Notes: a model not told the origin generated them from the sequence alone. A stretch of DNA of 64,000 bases from Ophiosphaerella korrae (GCA_028456385.1 JALNQF010000003.1:1-64000), one strand, 5' to 3'. Positions 1 to 12,532 are shown, numbered from the stretch's first letter. Program-made: numbers and translations.

Positions 1-465
1 TATAGTCTAATATATATTACCTTCTTTTCTTCTATATTAAAGTATAGTACTTATACGTCTAACTAGAGTTATACTAACACTATAAAGGGTCTTAATTTCT
101 CTCTTATTCTATTAAACTTCTTAAGTATAGGTATCTTAGGTAGTTTCTTTGTCGTACTTATCTCTAGTCTTTAGGTAATTAGTTCTATCTAGTTTTATCC
201 TTCTATAATAGCTTTAATTTATACTTTATTTTACTTTAAGTAGTCTTATAGTTCTTTATTCTATATTTCTAAAGTATTAATTACTATCTTTATATCTTCT
301 TTCTTATCTATTAGTTTATTAATACGTTCTTTAATTATTTCCTATATAGTACTATCTAATTTATAACTACTCTTAGGCGCTTTACTTATTAAACTTTCTA
401 CTATTGTATTAGCTAGACTATACGCTACTTACGCTTTACTTCTTATAATAACTAAATTAGTAAGG
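1..465 (-). mobile_element. Ty3/gypsy element A, 5' internal fragment cut by window edge
   Basis: This AT-rich stretch is closely similar to 9598-10066, the leader and start of gag of the intact nested element, so it is the same internal region of a related copy (element A) whose remainder lies beyond the left edge. It is more strongly A/T-shifted than the matching part of the nested element, with many C-to-T differences, and no open frame survives. The orientation (minus) is taken from the match. Confidence 0.7.
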
Positions 466-900
466 TATAATAGGTGTTACTAGGGTTAACTTCCTAATAC
501 CTAAAGAGTATTAGTAGATTAAGAGATAATAACAAAAGCTTATATTATAATCTATAATATACTATAAATAATAGAAGATATTTTGTAACTATCTTAGTAT
601 TATCGCTTGTAGTTAATAATTAAATTACTAATACTATCCTAATAATAGGTATTACTACTAACTATATACCTATATTTCTTAGCTAGCTTTGTACTTTGCG
701 TTTACTAAGATCGCGAATTGTAAATTTATTACGTATTTAGCTTTGTACTTTGTATTTACTAAGATCGCAAATCGCGAATTTATTACGTGTCTCTATTGTA
801 GTTAGTCTTCTAGTTAAGTTTATTACCTTATAGGTTATACGCGCTTTTATTATCTATAGTAGGGCTAACTAGTTTAAATTAGTCTTCTACTATTATAGCT
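466..900 (-). repeat. Degenerate LTR of element A (right edge approximate)
   Basis: The boundary aligns with the start of the LTR at 10067 (both follow the motif gtaagg). The next 200 bases share long blocks with the 429-bp LTRs of the nested element, for example the parts around the AATAGAAGAT and CCTACTAACTATATAC motifs. Homology fades after about position 670, where the copy carries a locally repeated stretch (TTAGCTTTGTACTTTG-like, twice around 680-755). The outer end is not visible, so the right coordinate is a guess. Confidence 0.5.
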
Positions 901-939
901 ATAATAGTATAGCTTCTTCTACTACTTACTTCTTTTCTA

Positions 940-3463
940 CAATATTATATCTTTAGCTAAGTATGTTTACTTAGCTATTTTCCTTACCTAGTATATACTA
1001 AATCTTAAACTTATACTATCTTAGTAGCTCTAACTATTATATTTACTTATCTTTTAACTTCTTACTTATTATAAAGTATATTAGGTTCTTATAATCTATT
1101 GTTATAATTACTTTTACTACGCTTTTAGTATATACTCTCTAATACTTAAGTATATTAACTATTATAAGTAACTCTTTATTATATATATTATATCTCTCTT
1201 CTTATTTTATAAACTTTCCTAAATAGTATATAATTAGATACTATTTCTTTTTATACTCTTATAGTACTATTACTCTATAAGCTAGATTAGATATATTAGT
1301 CTTAATTACTAAAGTCTTATTACTATAAAATTACTTTAGAACTAGTAGTATAATATAAGCTTACTTAAGTTCTTTATAAGCTTATTTCTACTCTACTCTC
1401 TATTCTTATATTATATCTTTTTTTATAAGCTTTATAAGTAGTAGTACCTTTTTAGAAAATCTTTTTATAAAGTATTAGTTAAAGTTAATAAATTTTAGGA
1501 ATAATTATACGTTTTTAACTATCTTAAGTTCTTTCTACTCTTTTACTACTTTAATTTTCTTTTAGCTTATCTTAACTTTATTAATACCTATTATATATCT
1601 TAAAAACTCTACTTCTTTCTTATACTATTTATATTTCTCTAGCTTTAGTTATAGGTTATATTAGTCTAAGTACTATAGTACTATTATTACTTACTCTATA
1701 TACTTACCTTTTTCTTTAGAATATATTAGTATATTGTCTAGGTAAGCTATAATAAACTTATCTAAGTATTCTTATAATATATTATTAATTAGTCTTTAGA
1801 ACGTTACTAGTATATTTATTAGTCTAAAGAGTATTACTATATACTTATAATATCTATAGCGTATTTAAAATACTATCTTTTACTCTTTACTTACTTTAAT
1901 TTATATTAAGTAGTATCTATCTTTTAAGTCTAGCTTTATAAAAATCTTTACTTTACTTAGCTTATTTTAGAGCTTATCTATATTTAGTAGTAAGTATTAG
2001 TCTTTTACTATAATATTATTTAGTTTTTAGTAATCTACGTATATCCTTAGTAGTCTTTTCTTCTTAAGTATAAAGAGAATTAAAAATCTTACTAATAATA
2101 AAGATTCTTGTATATATCTCTTCTTTAAGTCCTTATTTAGTCTTTTTTAGAGTATTACTAATTTACTTTCTATTAACTAGTAAATACACTTAAAAGGTAG
2201 CTCCTTTCTTTCTTATAACTTAATTATATAGTCTTAAGGTTAGTACTTAAGTAATACTAGTATATCTATCTCTTCTATAAATAAGTAGCTAAACTTCTTA
2301 TATTATTTTAAGATCTTAAAAGTTATATATTACTCCTCTACTCTTACTTCTTAGCTTAGCGCCCTACTAGTACTTATAGAAGTACTTATTTTCTTTTAAT
2401 AAGTTACTATTAAAGCTACTATCTTATATAGTACCTTTTTATCTACTATTAAATACTACTAATATATAAGCTTAGATCTATATATATCTTTATAGTTATT
2501 AAATAAGAGGTTTTAGTTCTTCTAATTAACTTTAGGATTAAACTCTTATAGCTATAAGAGTCCTAGTATAATATTTTTATTAGCTAAAACTAATATATTA
2601 AGAATAATCTTTATACTATATCTTTAAATAATAATCTCTATAGTTACTTCTTTACTAACTATTAAGTTTTTTAGTATTAGTTATCTATTCGCGATATAAA
2701 TTAGATATAGTATCTTTTTTACTTATAGTTAGAGTCTTACTTATTGTACTACTTTAAGTATAATTAAGTTTATAAATAACTTTAAATCTACTAATACTTT
2801 TATTCTTTCTTTTACTATCTTTACTAAGAGTTTAATAAGTCTTTTAGTATTAATAGTGTTATAACTTCTAGATATATATCTAGTATTAGCTATTTACTTA
2901 AAAAAGACTTAATCTTATAATCTTTACTTATCTTTTACTAGAATCTTTAGAGTATTTTAATCTCTCTATATTATTTATACTTCTTAAGTAGATAGGTTTA
3001 CTAGATTATATTAATATATTAGTTATTTATAAGTATCTTACTTATATTTACTTTTTTTTCTATTATACTTAGAAAGTACTTAGCTTTTTACTTATCTTAT
3101 AGGTATTATTTATATATTATCTTTATATACTCTTTTTATCTCTATTTATATCTAGATCTTCTATAAAAGAAATATCTAGATCTTATTTTATTATAATAGT
3201 AAGTAAAGTAGTTATTATAGTAATATTCTATCTATAATAGTAGTAGATAGTTTAAGTTATATAAGTATAGCTAGTATTAAGGTTTTTATATTAATACTAG
3301 ATCTATAATAATTAGTACCTAATTATTATTTATATATAATAATTTATATTACTATATTTACTTTACCTAGTATCTCTTATCTTACTATTCCTTTACTAAG
3401 TAGTAGCTATCTACTAGTTTCTAGATTCTTTTTAAGAATCTATCTTATACTTTAGCGTTTTCT
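940..3463 (-). mobile_element. Older Ty3/gypsy element B, left part (RNase H and RT remnants)
   Basis: Reverse-strand translation, ignoring stops, gives RNase H-like text near 1070-1390 (a TIDYKNLIYFI block matching the TDHKNLEYF motif of Ty3/gypsy RNase H) and reverse-transcriptase text near 2000-2080 (an FILKKKRLLRIYVDY block matching the FVPKKDG.LR.CVDYR motif). All frames are full of stops and the region is extremely A/T rich. Integrase, expected to the left of RNase H, is missing, consistent with element A having inserted there. The element resumes at 10496, on the far side of the nested copy. Confidence 0.7.
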
Positions 3464-3892
3464 TGTTATAAGCCTCCTGTCGTCGACTATAGGTGCCTGT
3501 CTCAAAGGGGGTTAGTAGATTACGAGGTAATAGTAAAAGCTTAAAGGTAATCTATAATAACTATAAACAATAGAAGATGTTTTACAACTATCTTATATTA
3601 GCGTTCTATAGTTAAAGGATTAAATTGCTGATACTATCCTAATAATGCGTATCCTACTAACTATATACTCGTTGTAATCTATAATCTATAACTACTAAGA
3701 TAAATAGATTATAGATTGTCTTAATCTATAATCTATAGCTACTAAGAGTCTATAGATTATAGATTAGTCTATGTATCCTAGTTGTGTGTTATTTCCTAAT
3801 TAAGATTATTACTCTACTCGTCCTATACTTTGTTAGCAACTAAGTTAGGACTAATTAGTTCTATCTTGATTTCTTCTGTTACACCTATAATA
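3464..3892 (-). repeat. LTR of nested element (3' LTR on minus strand)
   Basis: This is the left copy of the 429-bp LTR. Its outer edge begins TGTTATA and its inner edge is TATAATA where the right copy has TATAACA, a C-to-T change of the terminal CA. It contains two successive perfect inverted repeats built from AATCTATAATCTAT and its complement (3676-3717 and 3722-3766). Confidence 0.92.
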
Positions 3893-4295
3893 CTATCTCC
3901 CCTTCTAGGCGGGTCCTAGTTCTCTTATCCTAGAGCTAGAGTTATTAGTCTAGTTTCTTTATTAATATAGAGTTCTTTATCCTCCCTTATAACTATTTTA
4001 TCTATACGTTATTGCTACCTCCTTGCTAATTGCGTACTACGCAATAGTATTAAAATATTTCCTTGTTCTCGTTGTGCTTCTCCTAAATTAAATCCTAAAT
4101 CCTTTCCTTGTATTATTTCTACAAACAATAGTAGAGCTTATAAAGTATATATTTGTGTAAACATACGTAGTTCTTATAACGTGTCTAGTGTTTCTCTTTC
4201 TAAGTATACGTTTATTACACTTATTCTTACGTCTAGGCTTAATAATAATAGGGAAAGCTATTAACTAGACTTAAGAGAAATTACTATCTTAAATT

Positions 4296-4596
4296 ATAGA
4301 GGCCGAAGCTAAGCGTAAGCGTATCTAGGAGCTCGCGTAGAGTAAGCTAGTAAAGAATTAAGCTCGTCTCTCTCGTCTTTGTAAAATAAAAGCCTTAAAT
4401 AATAAGAAATTAGCTAAGTAGTTAGTAGCTCTAGAAGCTAAGCTAGATCTAGATAAGGCGTTTAGTGTTGCTATAGTAGGTCCTACGCTAGACGTCTCTA
4501 TTATCTCTCTATCTATTATTAGTAATATTAGTTCTCTTAGTTTACTACTAGGCGTTCTAGAGGGTTTTAACTTTAGAACTCCTCTAGTTTCTTAGG
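4296..4596 (+). pseudogene. Antisense accessory ORF remnant inside the gypsy element
   Basis: Between the chromodomain and the 3' LTR, the plus strand (opposite to the pol genes) has one frame that reads as coding: it is rich in Lys, Arg, Ala and Leu with a coiled-coil look, and contains blocks such as EAEAKRKRI, LSRLCKIKALNNKKLAK and LVALEAKLDLDKAFSVAIVG. The frame is interrupted only by TAG or TAA codons that single C-to-T changes from CAG or CAA would explain. I do not recognise a function. A third, opposite-strand ORF near the 3' LTR is known from some fungal gypsy elements; that this is one is inference. Confidence 0.5.
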
Positions 4597-4629
4597 GTAA
4601 TTAAGATTATCCTCTAGTTTTTATATTTT

Positions 4630-4775
4630 CTCCTATAGTTATCCTTTTTTATCTATACCTATCTATTCTACTATATAGTAGTTTTTTCTATTATAGAACT
4701 AGTATACTAGGATTTTCTTAACTTCTTATTCTTCCTATTCTTTGTACGTGTCTACTTTATACACTAGTAGTTCTA
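4630..4775 (-). pseudogene. Chromodomain remnant at the end of integrase
   Basis: The reverse-strand frame gives an EVKKILVY...FYNRKNYYIVE block that matches the WEVEEILDSR...YLVKWKGY core of chromodomains found at the C-terminus of chromovirus integrases; the conserved aromatic and acidic pattern continues into a WEPEENL-like segment broken by stops. The domain would have directed integration to methylated-histone chromatin. It is not translatable here. Confidence 0.65.
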
Positions 4776-5399
4776 CGTTTTGTAGTACTTGTTCTAGTAG
4801 GGCTATATAGAATATTAGGTATATCTTTATCTTGTTTAGTAGCTTTAATTTAAATATAACTAGTGTAACTTCTTTCTTAATTTTATATAGTCTTATCTTA
4901 ACGTAGTCTAATTTTAAACTAGGTTGTTTACTTTTAATATTCTTTTATACTAACTATACTCTTTCTCTCTCTCTAAATTAGGGTTCTTCTTTATACTTCT
5001 TGTTGTAGTACTTTACTATTTAATTATATAGGAACTCTATATCCTATCTTAGTTAGTCGTATATATCTCTAAGTTTATTAGTAAAGTTTTCTCCTTTTAA
5101 AGACTAAGATATTTATTCTCTTAGTATTTAGTATATATTAGGCTTAAATCTATAGTTCGCGAAAAAGAGTAATACTCCTATTACTATATTCTTTGCGCTG
5201 TTATATGCTAACTGTACTATAGGTAGTAACTATACCTAATTGTTCTAGTTATAGTTAAGGTAGTATCTTAAGTACTATTCTACTGTCTAATTTATTTGTT
5301 CTAATTATCTATTTATTTATAGGTAGTATGCTATAGATATTACGTACTATATTCCTAATTGTACTATTATCGTTCTCTATAGTTTTAATATAAATTGTA

Positions 5400-5950
5400 C
5401 ATCTCTATCTATAATAATCTTATCTAGTAGTCTATATTAACTAATTATAGTTCCTATAACCTAATATATAGTAACTTCTATCTTACTCTTCTCTTTATAT
5501 AGCCTAAAGTATGTATACTTTATAAGCTTATTAACTATTATTAGGATTCTATTATACTTAACTCCTAATATTAGGTCTTTAGACTTAGGTAACTTCGTAA
5601 TAAAGTCTATTATAATAACTCCCTATAGTTATCCTAGTACTTCTACTAGTTGTAGCATTCTATATAGTATATATCTATTATATTTATTCTTTTAATATTC
5701 TATATAGTCTTATAGTACCTCTATTACTAGTTGTCTTGCTTTTAGAATATAGTAGTCTTATAGTAGTCTATCTAATATTTTCTCGATACCTTAGTAACTA
5801 TGTACTAGTAATTTATAGAATTGTCGTATAAATTCCCTTTAAATTTTTCCTAGAATATATATTCTTCTATATACTTGTGCAAATCTATCTTAGATTTTAA
5901 GTTTCTTTATTTCTTTAGATGCTTCTTGTATTATTTTCTAAATCTATTCG
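5400..5950 (-). pseudogene. Integrase remnant with H2C2-type zinc finger region
   Basis: Minus-strand text includes a DRFAQVYRRIYILE block, then EFIRQFYKLL, GIEKILDRLL and DYYILKARQLVIEVL, matching the zinc-binding N-terminal part of Ty3/gypsy integrase (the usual HxxxH/CxxC finger). His and Cys ligands are partly replaced by Tyr, as expected from G-to-A change on the coding strand. The catalytic core further left is too decayed to delimit. Confidence 0.65.
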
Positions 5951-6267
5951 TTTAGCTCGTTACTTGTCTTCTTAAGTGTTACAGCTATCTTAGGTGTGTT
6001 TAGGACTAAATATCCTTCCTTGTTCTTAACTAGAACTATACTAGTAGCGCTTACTTCTTCTTGTAAATCTAGTCTTCTACTTAGAGCGTCTATAAATTAG
6101 TTATCTTTCCCTTTTATATATATTATTTCTATATTAAATATTAATAGAAACTCCTACTATCTTGTATAGCGTTGTAATAGCTCTTTATTTATTATAAATC
6201 TTGTAAGATTCTTATAGTCTGTATAAACTTTTGTCTAGTACTTTACTCCTTATAGGTATACTCTCTA

Positions 6268-7250
6268 TTATTTAAATACTTTGTAGATTGCTAGTATCTC
6301 TTTGTTATAGATTAGGTAATTAAGTTCTACTATTTTTATCTTCTTAGAGAAGTATTTAACTAAGTATTCCTTTTTAGTCTCTAGGTCTTCTTGTATTAGT
6401 GCTATTCTATAGACTAAGTTCGATGCGTCTATTTTTACTATTACTAGTAGTTCTAGGTTATACATTCTAATAACTAGGTTTTCTGTAAACTTCTTTTTTA
6501 TTCTTTTAAATGCCTTATCGCATTCCTTTGTTTATTTAAATACTGTATCTTTTTTTATAAGTCTTGTAATTAGCTCTATATCTTTAGAGTATCTTACTAT
6601 TAACTTTTTGCAAAAGTTAGCTAGCCTATAAAATTATTGTACCTCTTTTAAGTTCTTTAGTGTTGGCTATTTGTTAATTAAGTTAATCTTTTCTAGGTTA
6701 ATCTTGATTTTTCCTAGTTTAATAATAAATCCAAGGAAATCTATTTCCTTTATATAGAACTCGCATTTTCTTATCTTAAGAAATATTTTAGCTTCTACTA
6801 GTTTCTTTAGCACTTTGTATATATATTACACGTGTTCTTCCTCTATTTCTAAGAATATAAGGATATTGTCTAAGTACGCAAATATAAATATATCTAAGTA
6901 TTCTCTTAGTACTATATTAATTCTCTCCTAGAATGCTGCTAGTGCGTTTATTAAACTAAACAGTATAACTAAGTATTTATATAGTCTGTATTATATTCTA
7001 AACGCTATTTTCTACTTGTCTCCTTTCTTAATTCTAATCTAGTAGTATACGTTTTATATATCTAGTTTTATAAAGATCTTTGCTCTTTATAGCTTGTCTT
7101 ATATTTTATCTATTTGTAGTAGTAGGTATTAGTTCTTGTTTATAATTGCGTTAGTTTTTCTAAAATCTACGTAGGGTCTTTTATTACTTATCTCTTTTTT
7201 GTCTATAAATATTAATCTATGTGCTACTAAAGATTTAGATTCTCTTATCT
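6268..7250 (-). pseudogene. Reverse transcriptase-RNase H remnant, YLDD changed to YLDN
   Basis: The best preserved part is the 65-codon open frame 6268-6465, the RNase H start (FSKKIKIVELNYLIYNKEILAIYKVF, cf. [23 protein letters not shown]). Farther right the minus strand shows the RT catalytic region FAYLDNILIF at about 6855-6885, where the YxDD box has become YLDN (6865-6876), and a GFIIKLGKIKI block near 6720. Several stop codons interrupt the frame. Loss of the second catalytic Asp alone would abolish polymerisation. Confidence 0.8.
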
Positions 7251-8984
7251 ATCCTTTCTTTATTATATTTTGTATAAATAATCGTTTAATCTTAGATTCT
7301 TCTTCTGTTTTTTAGTAGACTAGACTCTATCCTACGTTCTTTTCTTCTTCTAGTTCTATTACTAAGTCCTATAGTTAGTATTCTAGAAGGTAATCTTCTA
7401 GTTCTATAAGCTACTTTTCCTATTTCTTATATTCTTCTAGGAATTCTCCCTTATAGGTGCTTATGTTAGCTTTTAGTATGTCTGTTTTATTATAACTAAT
7501 TTTTCCTGTTCTCTAATTAATGTGTAGGTTAGTTATCTATAACTATAGTATACCTAATATTATATCTTGTTTATTATTAATTGTCGTTATATCTATAACT
7601 ATGTTCTAGATTTCTAGTCCTTCTAACTTTAGTGTTAAGAGTACTATCTCGAACCGTATAGGTTCTTAGAATAGTTTTCCTTTAATTATACTTAGTTGTT
7701 AAAGGTATTTCTTCGTTGTGTACTTTATTCCTTATGTTTCTACAAACTTCTTTAATATAAAGTTTCTCGTAGCTCTACTATTAATTATTAATTATACTTT
7801 CTTTCTTTAGTATATACTTATTTTTGTAATATATAGGCCTCTTATACCTTCTAGCCTTTCTTGCTTTAGTAATTTATTGAATTATCTGTCTTTTTAGGGC
7901 TATAGGCCTACTTTAAGTTTATATTCTTTGTATTTTAGATACTTATTATATATGTATTTGTACTATAGTCCTCTTTAGACACATTTCTTAGATAATTTTA
8001 GGCTAGGTCTTACTACTATATATCTATCTTCTAGGATTATTTCTTATTCTTAGATATCTTCTACTATAATTGCTCTTATGTAGTTATAGCCTCTTCTCCT
8101 TATAGGCTATACGTTGTTGTTTGCTTTAGGGTTTCTATATATAATACAATTCTTGTCTAGGTATAATATCTATAATGCTTTAAAGTGTACTAGGTGTTTT
8201 AGGTCTATTATTTTGTTATCCCCCTCCTAGTATTTGCTTCTATTAGGTATATCTATTATTAGGATATAGTATACTATTAGTACTCTTAGTATATAGGCTT
8301 TGTTAATCTATTACGTCTCTTTTGCGAAGTATTACTATTCTTTTTATATAGGTATTCTTCCTACTATAACTATATATTACTTTATCTATTTTTAAAATAG
8401 TATAAACTTTGTTTTTTTAGGATTGCGTTCTTTCTAGTCTTTGTACGCTTCCTCTATACTTATAACTAGTAAGTATTTCTAAACGAACTTCTATTCTTTA
8501 TCTTGTTCCTCTATATCTATTATAGTACGGCTGTTATAACTATATATTATTAGCTAGGTATACTCTATATCTCTTATACTAACTTGTCTCTTGCTTCTTT
8601 GTAGTCCTTTAGAGGGAGCTGTAGTAGTCTCTTTATCTAGTACTAGTCTATTAGCCTAGATTAATAGTACTAGGGGCTCTTCCCCTTCTAAATCTTCTAT
8701 TAGTAGGTCTATTACTTAAGCTATCTCTTTTAGCTAAGCTTTTGTTTTTTCTTTTGTTACTACTACTCTATTTCTCTATTATAGGAAATATCCTACTCCT
8801 TACTTACTAGAAAGATGTATATAGTAGTTGTCTTTGTAACAAAAGGTCTAATAGAGTATTACGTATTATATTTCTTTGCTCCTAGCTACTTTCTCCTAAG
8901 GTTTAGCCTGTGCTTGTAGTACTTCCTTCTTTTTCTCTATTATCTTTAACTAAGCTTCCTTATCTTTCTTATAGTCCTTATTTC

Positions 8985-9110
8985 TGTAGCTATTTATAAA
9001 GTGTCCTAGTTTCTTATATTTATAGTATGCTATGTCCTTCTTCTTTTTAGATTAGTAGTCTTTTGTATAGTAGCCTAGTTTACTATAGTTAAAGTACGTA
9101 AAGTCTTTAT
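8985..9110 (-). pseudogene. Gag zinc-knuckle pair, cysteines lost
   Basis: The minus strand encodes two tandem CCHC-like modules, read here as YFNYSKLGYYTKDY and YYKYKKLGHFINSY. Most of the metal-binding Cys positions are Tyr, which is what TGT-to-TAT (G-to-A) change produces. Their position upstream of pol identifies the gag C-terminus. Confidence 0.7.
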
Positions 9111-10066
9111 TCTTTCTCTTCTTCTTATCCTTGTTTGCATTAAGGATTATAAGATCTCTAGTATCTTAGTTCCTAGTTTAGTTACTATACTTATTCTTCT
9201 TCTATTCTTAAAGGTCGTTGTTAATTTGTATTGCCTGCTACTTTAGGGCTTCTAGTGTCCTTGGTTTCTCTATATATATTATCTTATATTAGATTTTCGA
9301 GTTTAATCCTTGTTTAAATCGTAATATTAATGCTAACTTATTCTATTCTGTGTTTTAGGATAGTTGTTTAAATTATAATATATACTTAGGAATACTCTAG
9401 GTCTATATAAGCTTTTCTAGCTATTCTTTAGCTTGTTAGGTAATGTCTATATCTCTAAATACTACTTGCATTCGTTTAGTAAAGTACTTGTAACTTCTAA
9501 AAATAGCTCTAGTTTTGTCTTTCTAGGTTATTAGAGAGTGTGTTGTATAATCTATCTAGTAAGGTTTATACTATCTTATTGCGTCTTCTTTAAGATATAA
9601 TCTAATATATATTACCTTCTTTTCTTCTATATCGAAGTGTAGTACTTGTATATCTATCTAGAGTTGTGCTAAGGCTATAAAGGGTCTTAGTTTCTCTTTT
9701 GTTCTATTAAACTTCTTAAGGATAGGTATCTTTAGTAGCTTCTTTATAGCACTTATTACTAGACGTTGTATAATTAACTCTATCTAATTCTATCCTTTAA
9801 TAATAGCTTTAATCTATACCTTGTTTTGTTTCGCGTAATCCTATAGTTCTTTGTTCTACGTTTCTAAGGCGTTAATTACTATTTTTATATCTTCTTTATC
9901 TAAAATCAAGTTGTTAATTTAGTCCTTAATTGTTTCTTATATAGTACTATTAGACTTATAACTACTCTTAGGGGCTTTGCTTATTTTAGTTAAACTTTCT
10001 ACTATTGTGTTAGCTAGACTGCGCGCTACTTACGCTTTACTTCTTATAATAACTAAATTAGTAAGG

Positions 10067-10495
10067 TGTTATAGGCCTCCTATCGTTAACTATAGGTGCC
10101 TGTCTTAAAAGGGGTTAGTAGATTACAAGGTAATAGTAAAAGCTTAGGGGTAATCTATAATAACTATAAATAATAGAAGATGTTTTGTAACTGTCTTGTA
10201 TTAGCGTTCTGTAGTTAAAGGATTGAATTGCTAATACTATCTTAATAATACGCATCCTACTAACTATATACTCGTTGTGATTTGTAATCTATAACTACTA
10301 AGATAAACGGATTATAGATTGTCCTAATCTATAATCTATAGCTACTAAGAGTCTATAGATTATAGATTAGTCTATATGTCCTAGTTGTGTATTATTTCCT
10401 AATCGAGATTATTACCCCGCTCGTCCTATGCTTCGTTAGCAACTAAGTTAGGACTAATTAGTTCTATCTCGATTTCTTCTGTTACACCTATAACA
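10067..10495 (-). repeat. LTR of nested element (5' LTR on minus strand)
   Basis: This is the right copy of the LTR, from TGTTATAGG to TATAACA, with intact TG...CA ends. Differences from the left copy are mostly C/T and G/A transitions, consistent with RIP after insertion rather than ordinary ageing alone. The adjoining TTTCT at 10496-10500 repeats the bases before the left LTR. Confidence 0.93.
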
Positions 10496-12530
10496 TTTCT
10501 TACTTTAGCTCTAGTATTCTAGGTACTATTTTATATTTAGAAGTCTCTAGCTTTTAGTTTTTCTTTCTATTCTTATCTTAAGCTATATATACTTACTTCC
10601 CTAGATATAGTATTATCTTATACTTATACTTTACTCTTCTCTAGTATAGCTAAAAGTATTCTAAGGTATTTATCTTAGCTTATTTTTACTTTAGTTAGTA
10701 CCTTTTTATATAGCTTTATATTCTTAGTAGTATTTTTATAGCTTTTTCTTTATTATTTATTATAAAGTTTATTAGTTATATAGTAATTTAATAGTAGTTA
10801 TATCTTTTACTTATATTTTACTACTAGAGGTTTATAGTCTTATAATCTCTTTTCTTTTAGCTTTTTCTAGAGATTACTTCCTATTCTTCTTCTCTATTAT
10901 TATCTTACTACTTAAGTATATTAATTTATTATATAATCTTATTCTTTACTTAGTAATTCTTTACTAAGTACTTTATTTTACTATACTTATAGTATTTTTA
11001 GCTTTCTACTCTTTTAGAGTTCTTATAGTAATAGTATTCTTATTTTCCTAGGTTTATATTATTAATATATATCTTATCTAGCCTAAAGTATCTATAGCTA
11101 CCTTAAACTTAGTTATTCTTATATTTATATTAGTACTTATACTTAGGTTTATACTTCTTACTTTCTATATATAGTACTTTTATATTCTTAGCTTTTACTA
11201 TATATTTATATATATAGTTATTAACTTAAATTACTTTTTCTATTAAGTTTTCTAACGTCTTAATTATAGCTTTACTACGTATTAGCTTACTTTAAATATT
11301 ACTCTTAAGTTCTTATTAAAATATTCTTATTAATAACTTATTATTTTATTCTATTTATATTATATAGCTTTAGAACTTATTAGTATAGTTTACTACTACT
11401 TTGTATTATTATAGCTACTATATTACGCGCTTTACTACTACTATCTTATTTACTAGTAAAAAAGCTTATTATACTTTGTTTTTAAACTTAATCTATTTTT
11501 TAAATATCTTATTATAGTTACTATTATTATTATTAAAGTATTTCTTAAAGTATAGTTATTAAGTTTAAAGAAAGTTATAGTAGTTTAATAAAAAGGCTTT
11601 TTTATAATAGCTATATAAGAGCTTTATTAGAGAGAGATACTAAGGCTTTTAGAAAAGCTCTTTTTTAGATTAATTACTTATAACTTAATAGTACTAGGTA
11701 TAAACTAAGTAGATTAATTCTACTATCTATTTCTAGCCCTACGCTCTATCTATATATCTACGATATAGTAGTCTTAGCTAAGTCTCTTAAGATAGTAGTA
11801 AGCTAGATCCTTAATACCTCTTCTATTAAGGTACTAGTTTCTTTATTATATTAGTTATACTAACGTAGTCTATTTCCTTATATATAAGATTCTTTATTTA
11901 ATTCCTTTATTTATAATAGTTAAAGCTATAATCCTTTTAGCTATAGTAAAGTTAGTAGCTTAGCGATTATATATATAATCGCGTATTTAATCGCGTATCG
12001 AGTATCTAATTATATAACTTATCTAATAATAGTATAACTTATTTTTTTACTTTACTCCTTATATAAGAAAATATAAGTATAGCTCTATTTTTATTTTAAA
12101 CTTAGTCTACTTTAAAGAAGAGATTAAGTTATAAGATTTATAGCTTAAGCTTATTTTATTCTCTATAGTAGAGGTCTAGCTTAGTAACTTTAGAAGTAGT
12201 AGTATAAGTTACTCCTATATACTAGTTATTTATATTTATTAATATATTACTTATCTTAAAAGTATTTAATATATTAAGACCTTAGAACTAAGTAAAAGTA
12301 ATAAGGGTAAGTAAGCTTCTATAAGATAGGCAAGGTTAATAAACAAGTTAGTTACTTAACTTAATTAATAGTTAGCTCTTATTAGAGTATTACAAAGTAT
12401 GTAAATATTAATAGGTAGATAAGAATCTAATTAAAGTATTAGTTATAATACTCTATTAAGATAAGAGGTAAAGAAGAGATTAAATATAATAGTCTATAAA
12501 GGTCTATTAACGTTCCTATATACTTGCTAT
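10496..12530 (-). mobile_element. Older gypsy element B, right part, and AT-rich remnant DNA
   Basis: This stretch resumes directly after the nested element's target duplication and has the same extreme A/T bias as 940-3463, so it is taken to be the gag-side continuation of element B and whatever repeat lay beyond it. No reading frame longer than about 60 codons survives on either strand. I could not find a matching right LTR by eye. Confidence 0.45.
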
Positions 12531-12532
12531 CT

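Larger units (their letters stand above)
3464..10495 (-). mobile_element. Nested full-length chromodomain Ty3/gypsy retrotransposon, RIP-degraded
   Basis: The 7,032-bp element has two 429-bp direct repeats (3464-3892 and 10067-10495) and is flanked on both sides by TTTCT (3459-3463 and 10496-10500), a 5-bp target duplication typical of LTR integration. Minus-strand translation recovers, from right to left, gag zinc knuckles (about 8985-9110), reverse transcriptase (about 6600-7250), RNase H (6268-6465), integrase with an H2C2-like zinc finger (about 5400-5950) and a chromodomain (about 4630-4775), the order of a chromovirus. A purine-rich tract (complement of 3893-3906) lies next to the left LTR as a plausible polypurine tract. 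Stops and key-residue losses are mostly G-to-A/C-to-T changes, so the copy is inactive. Confidence 0.93.
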
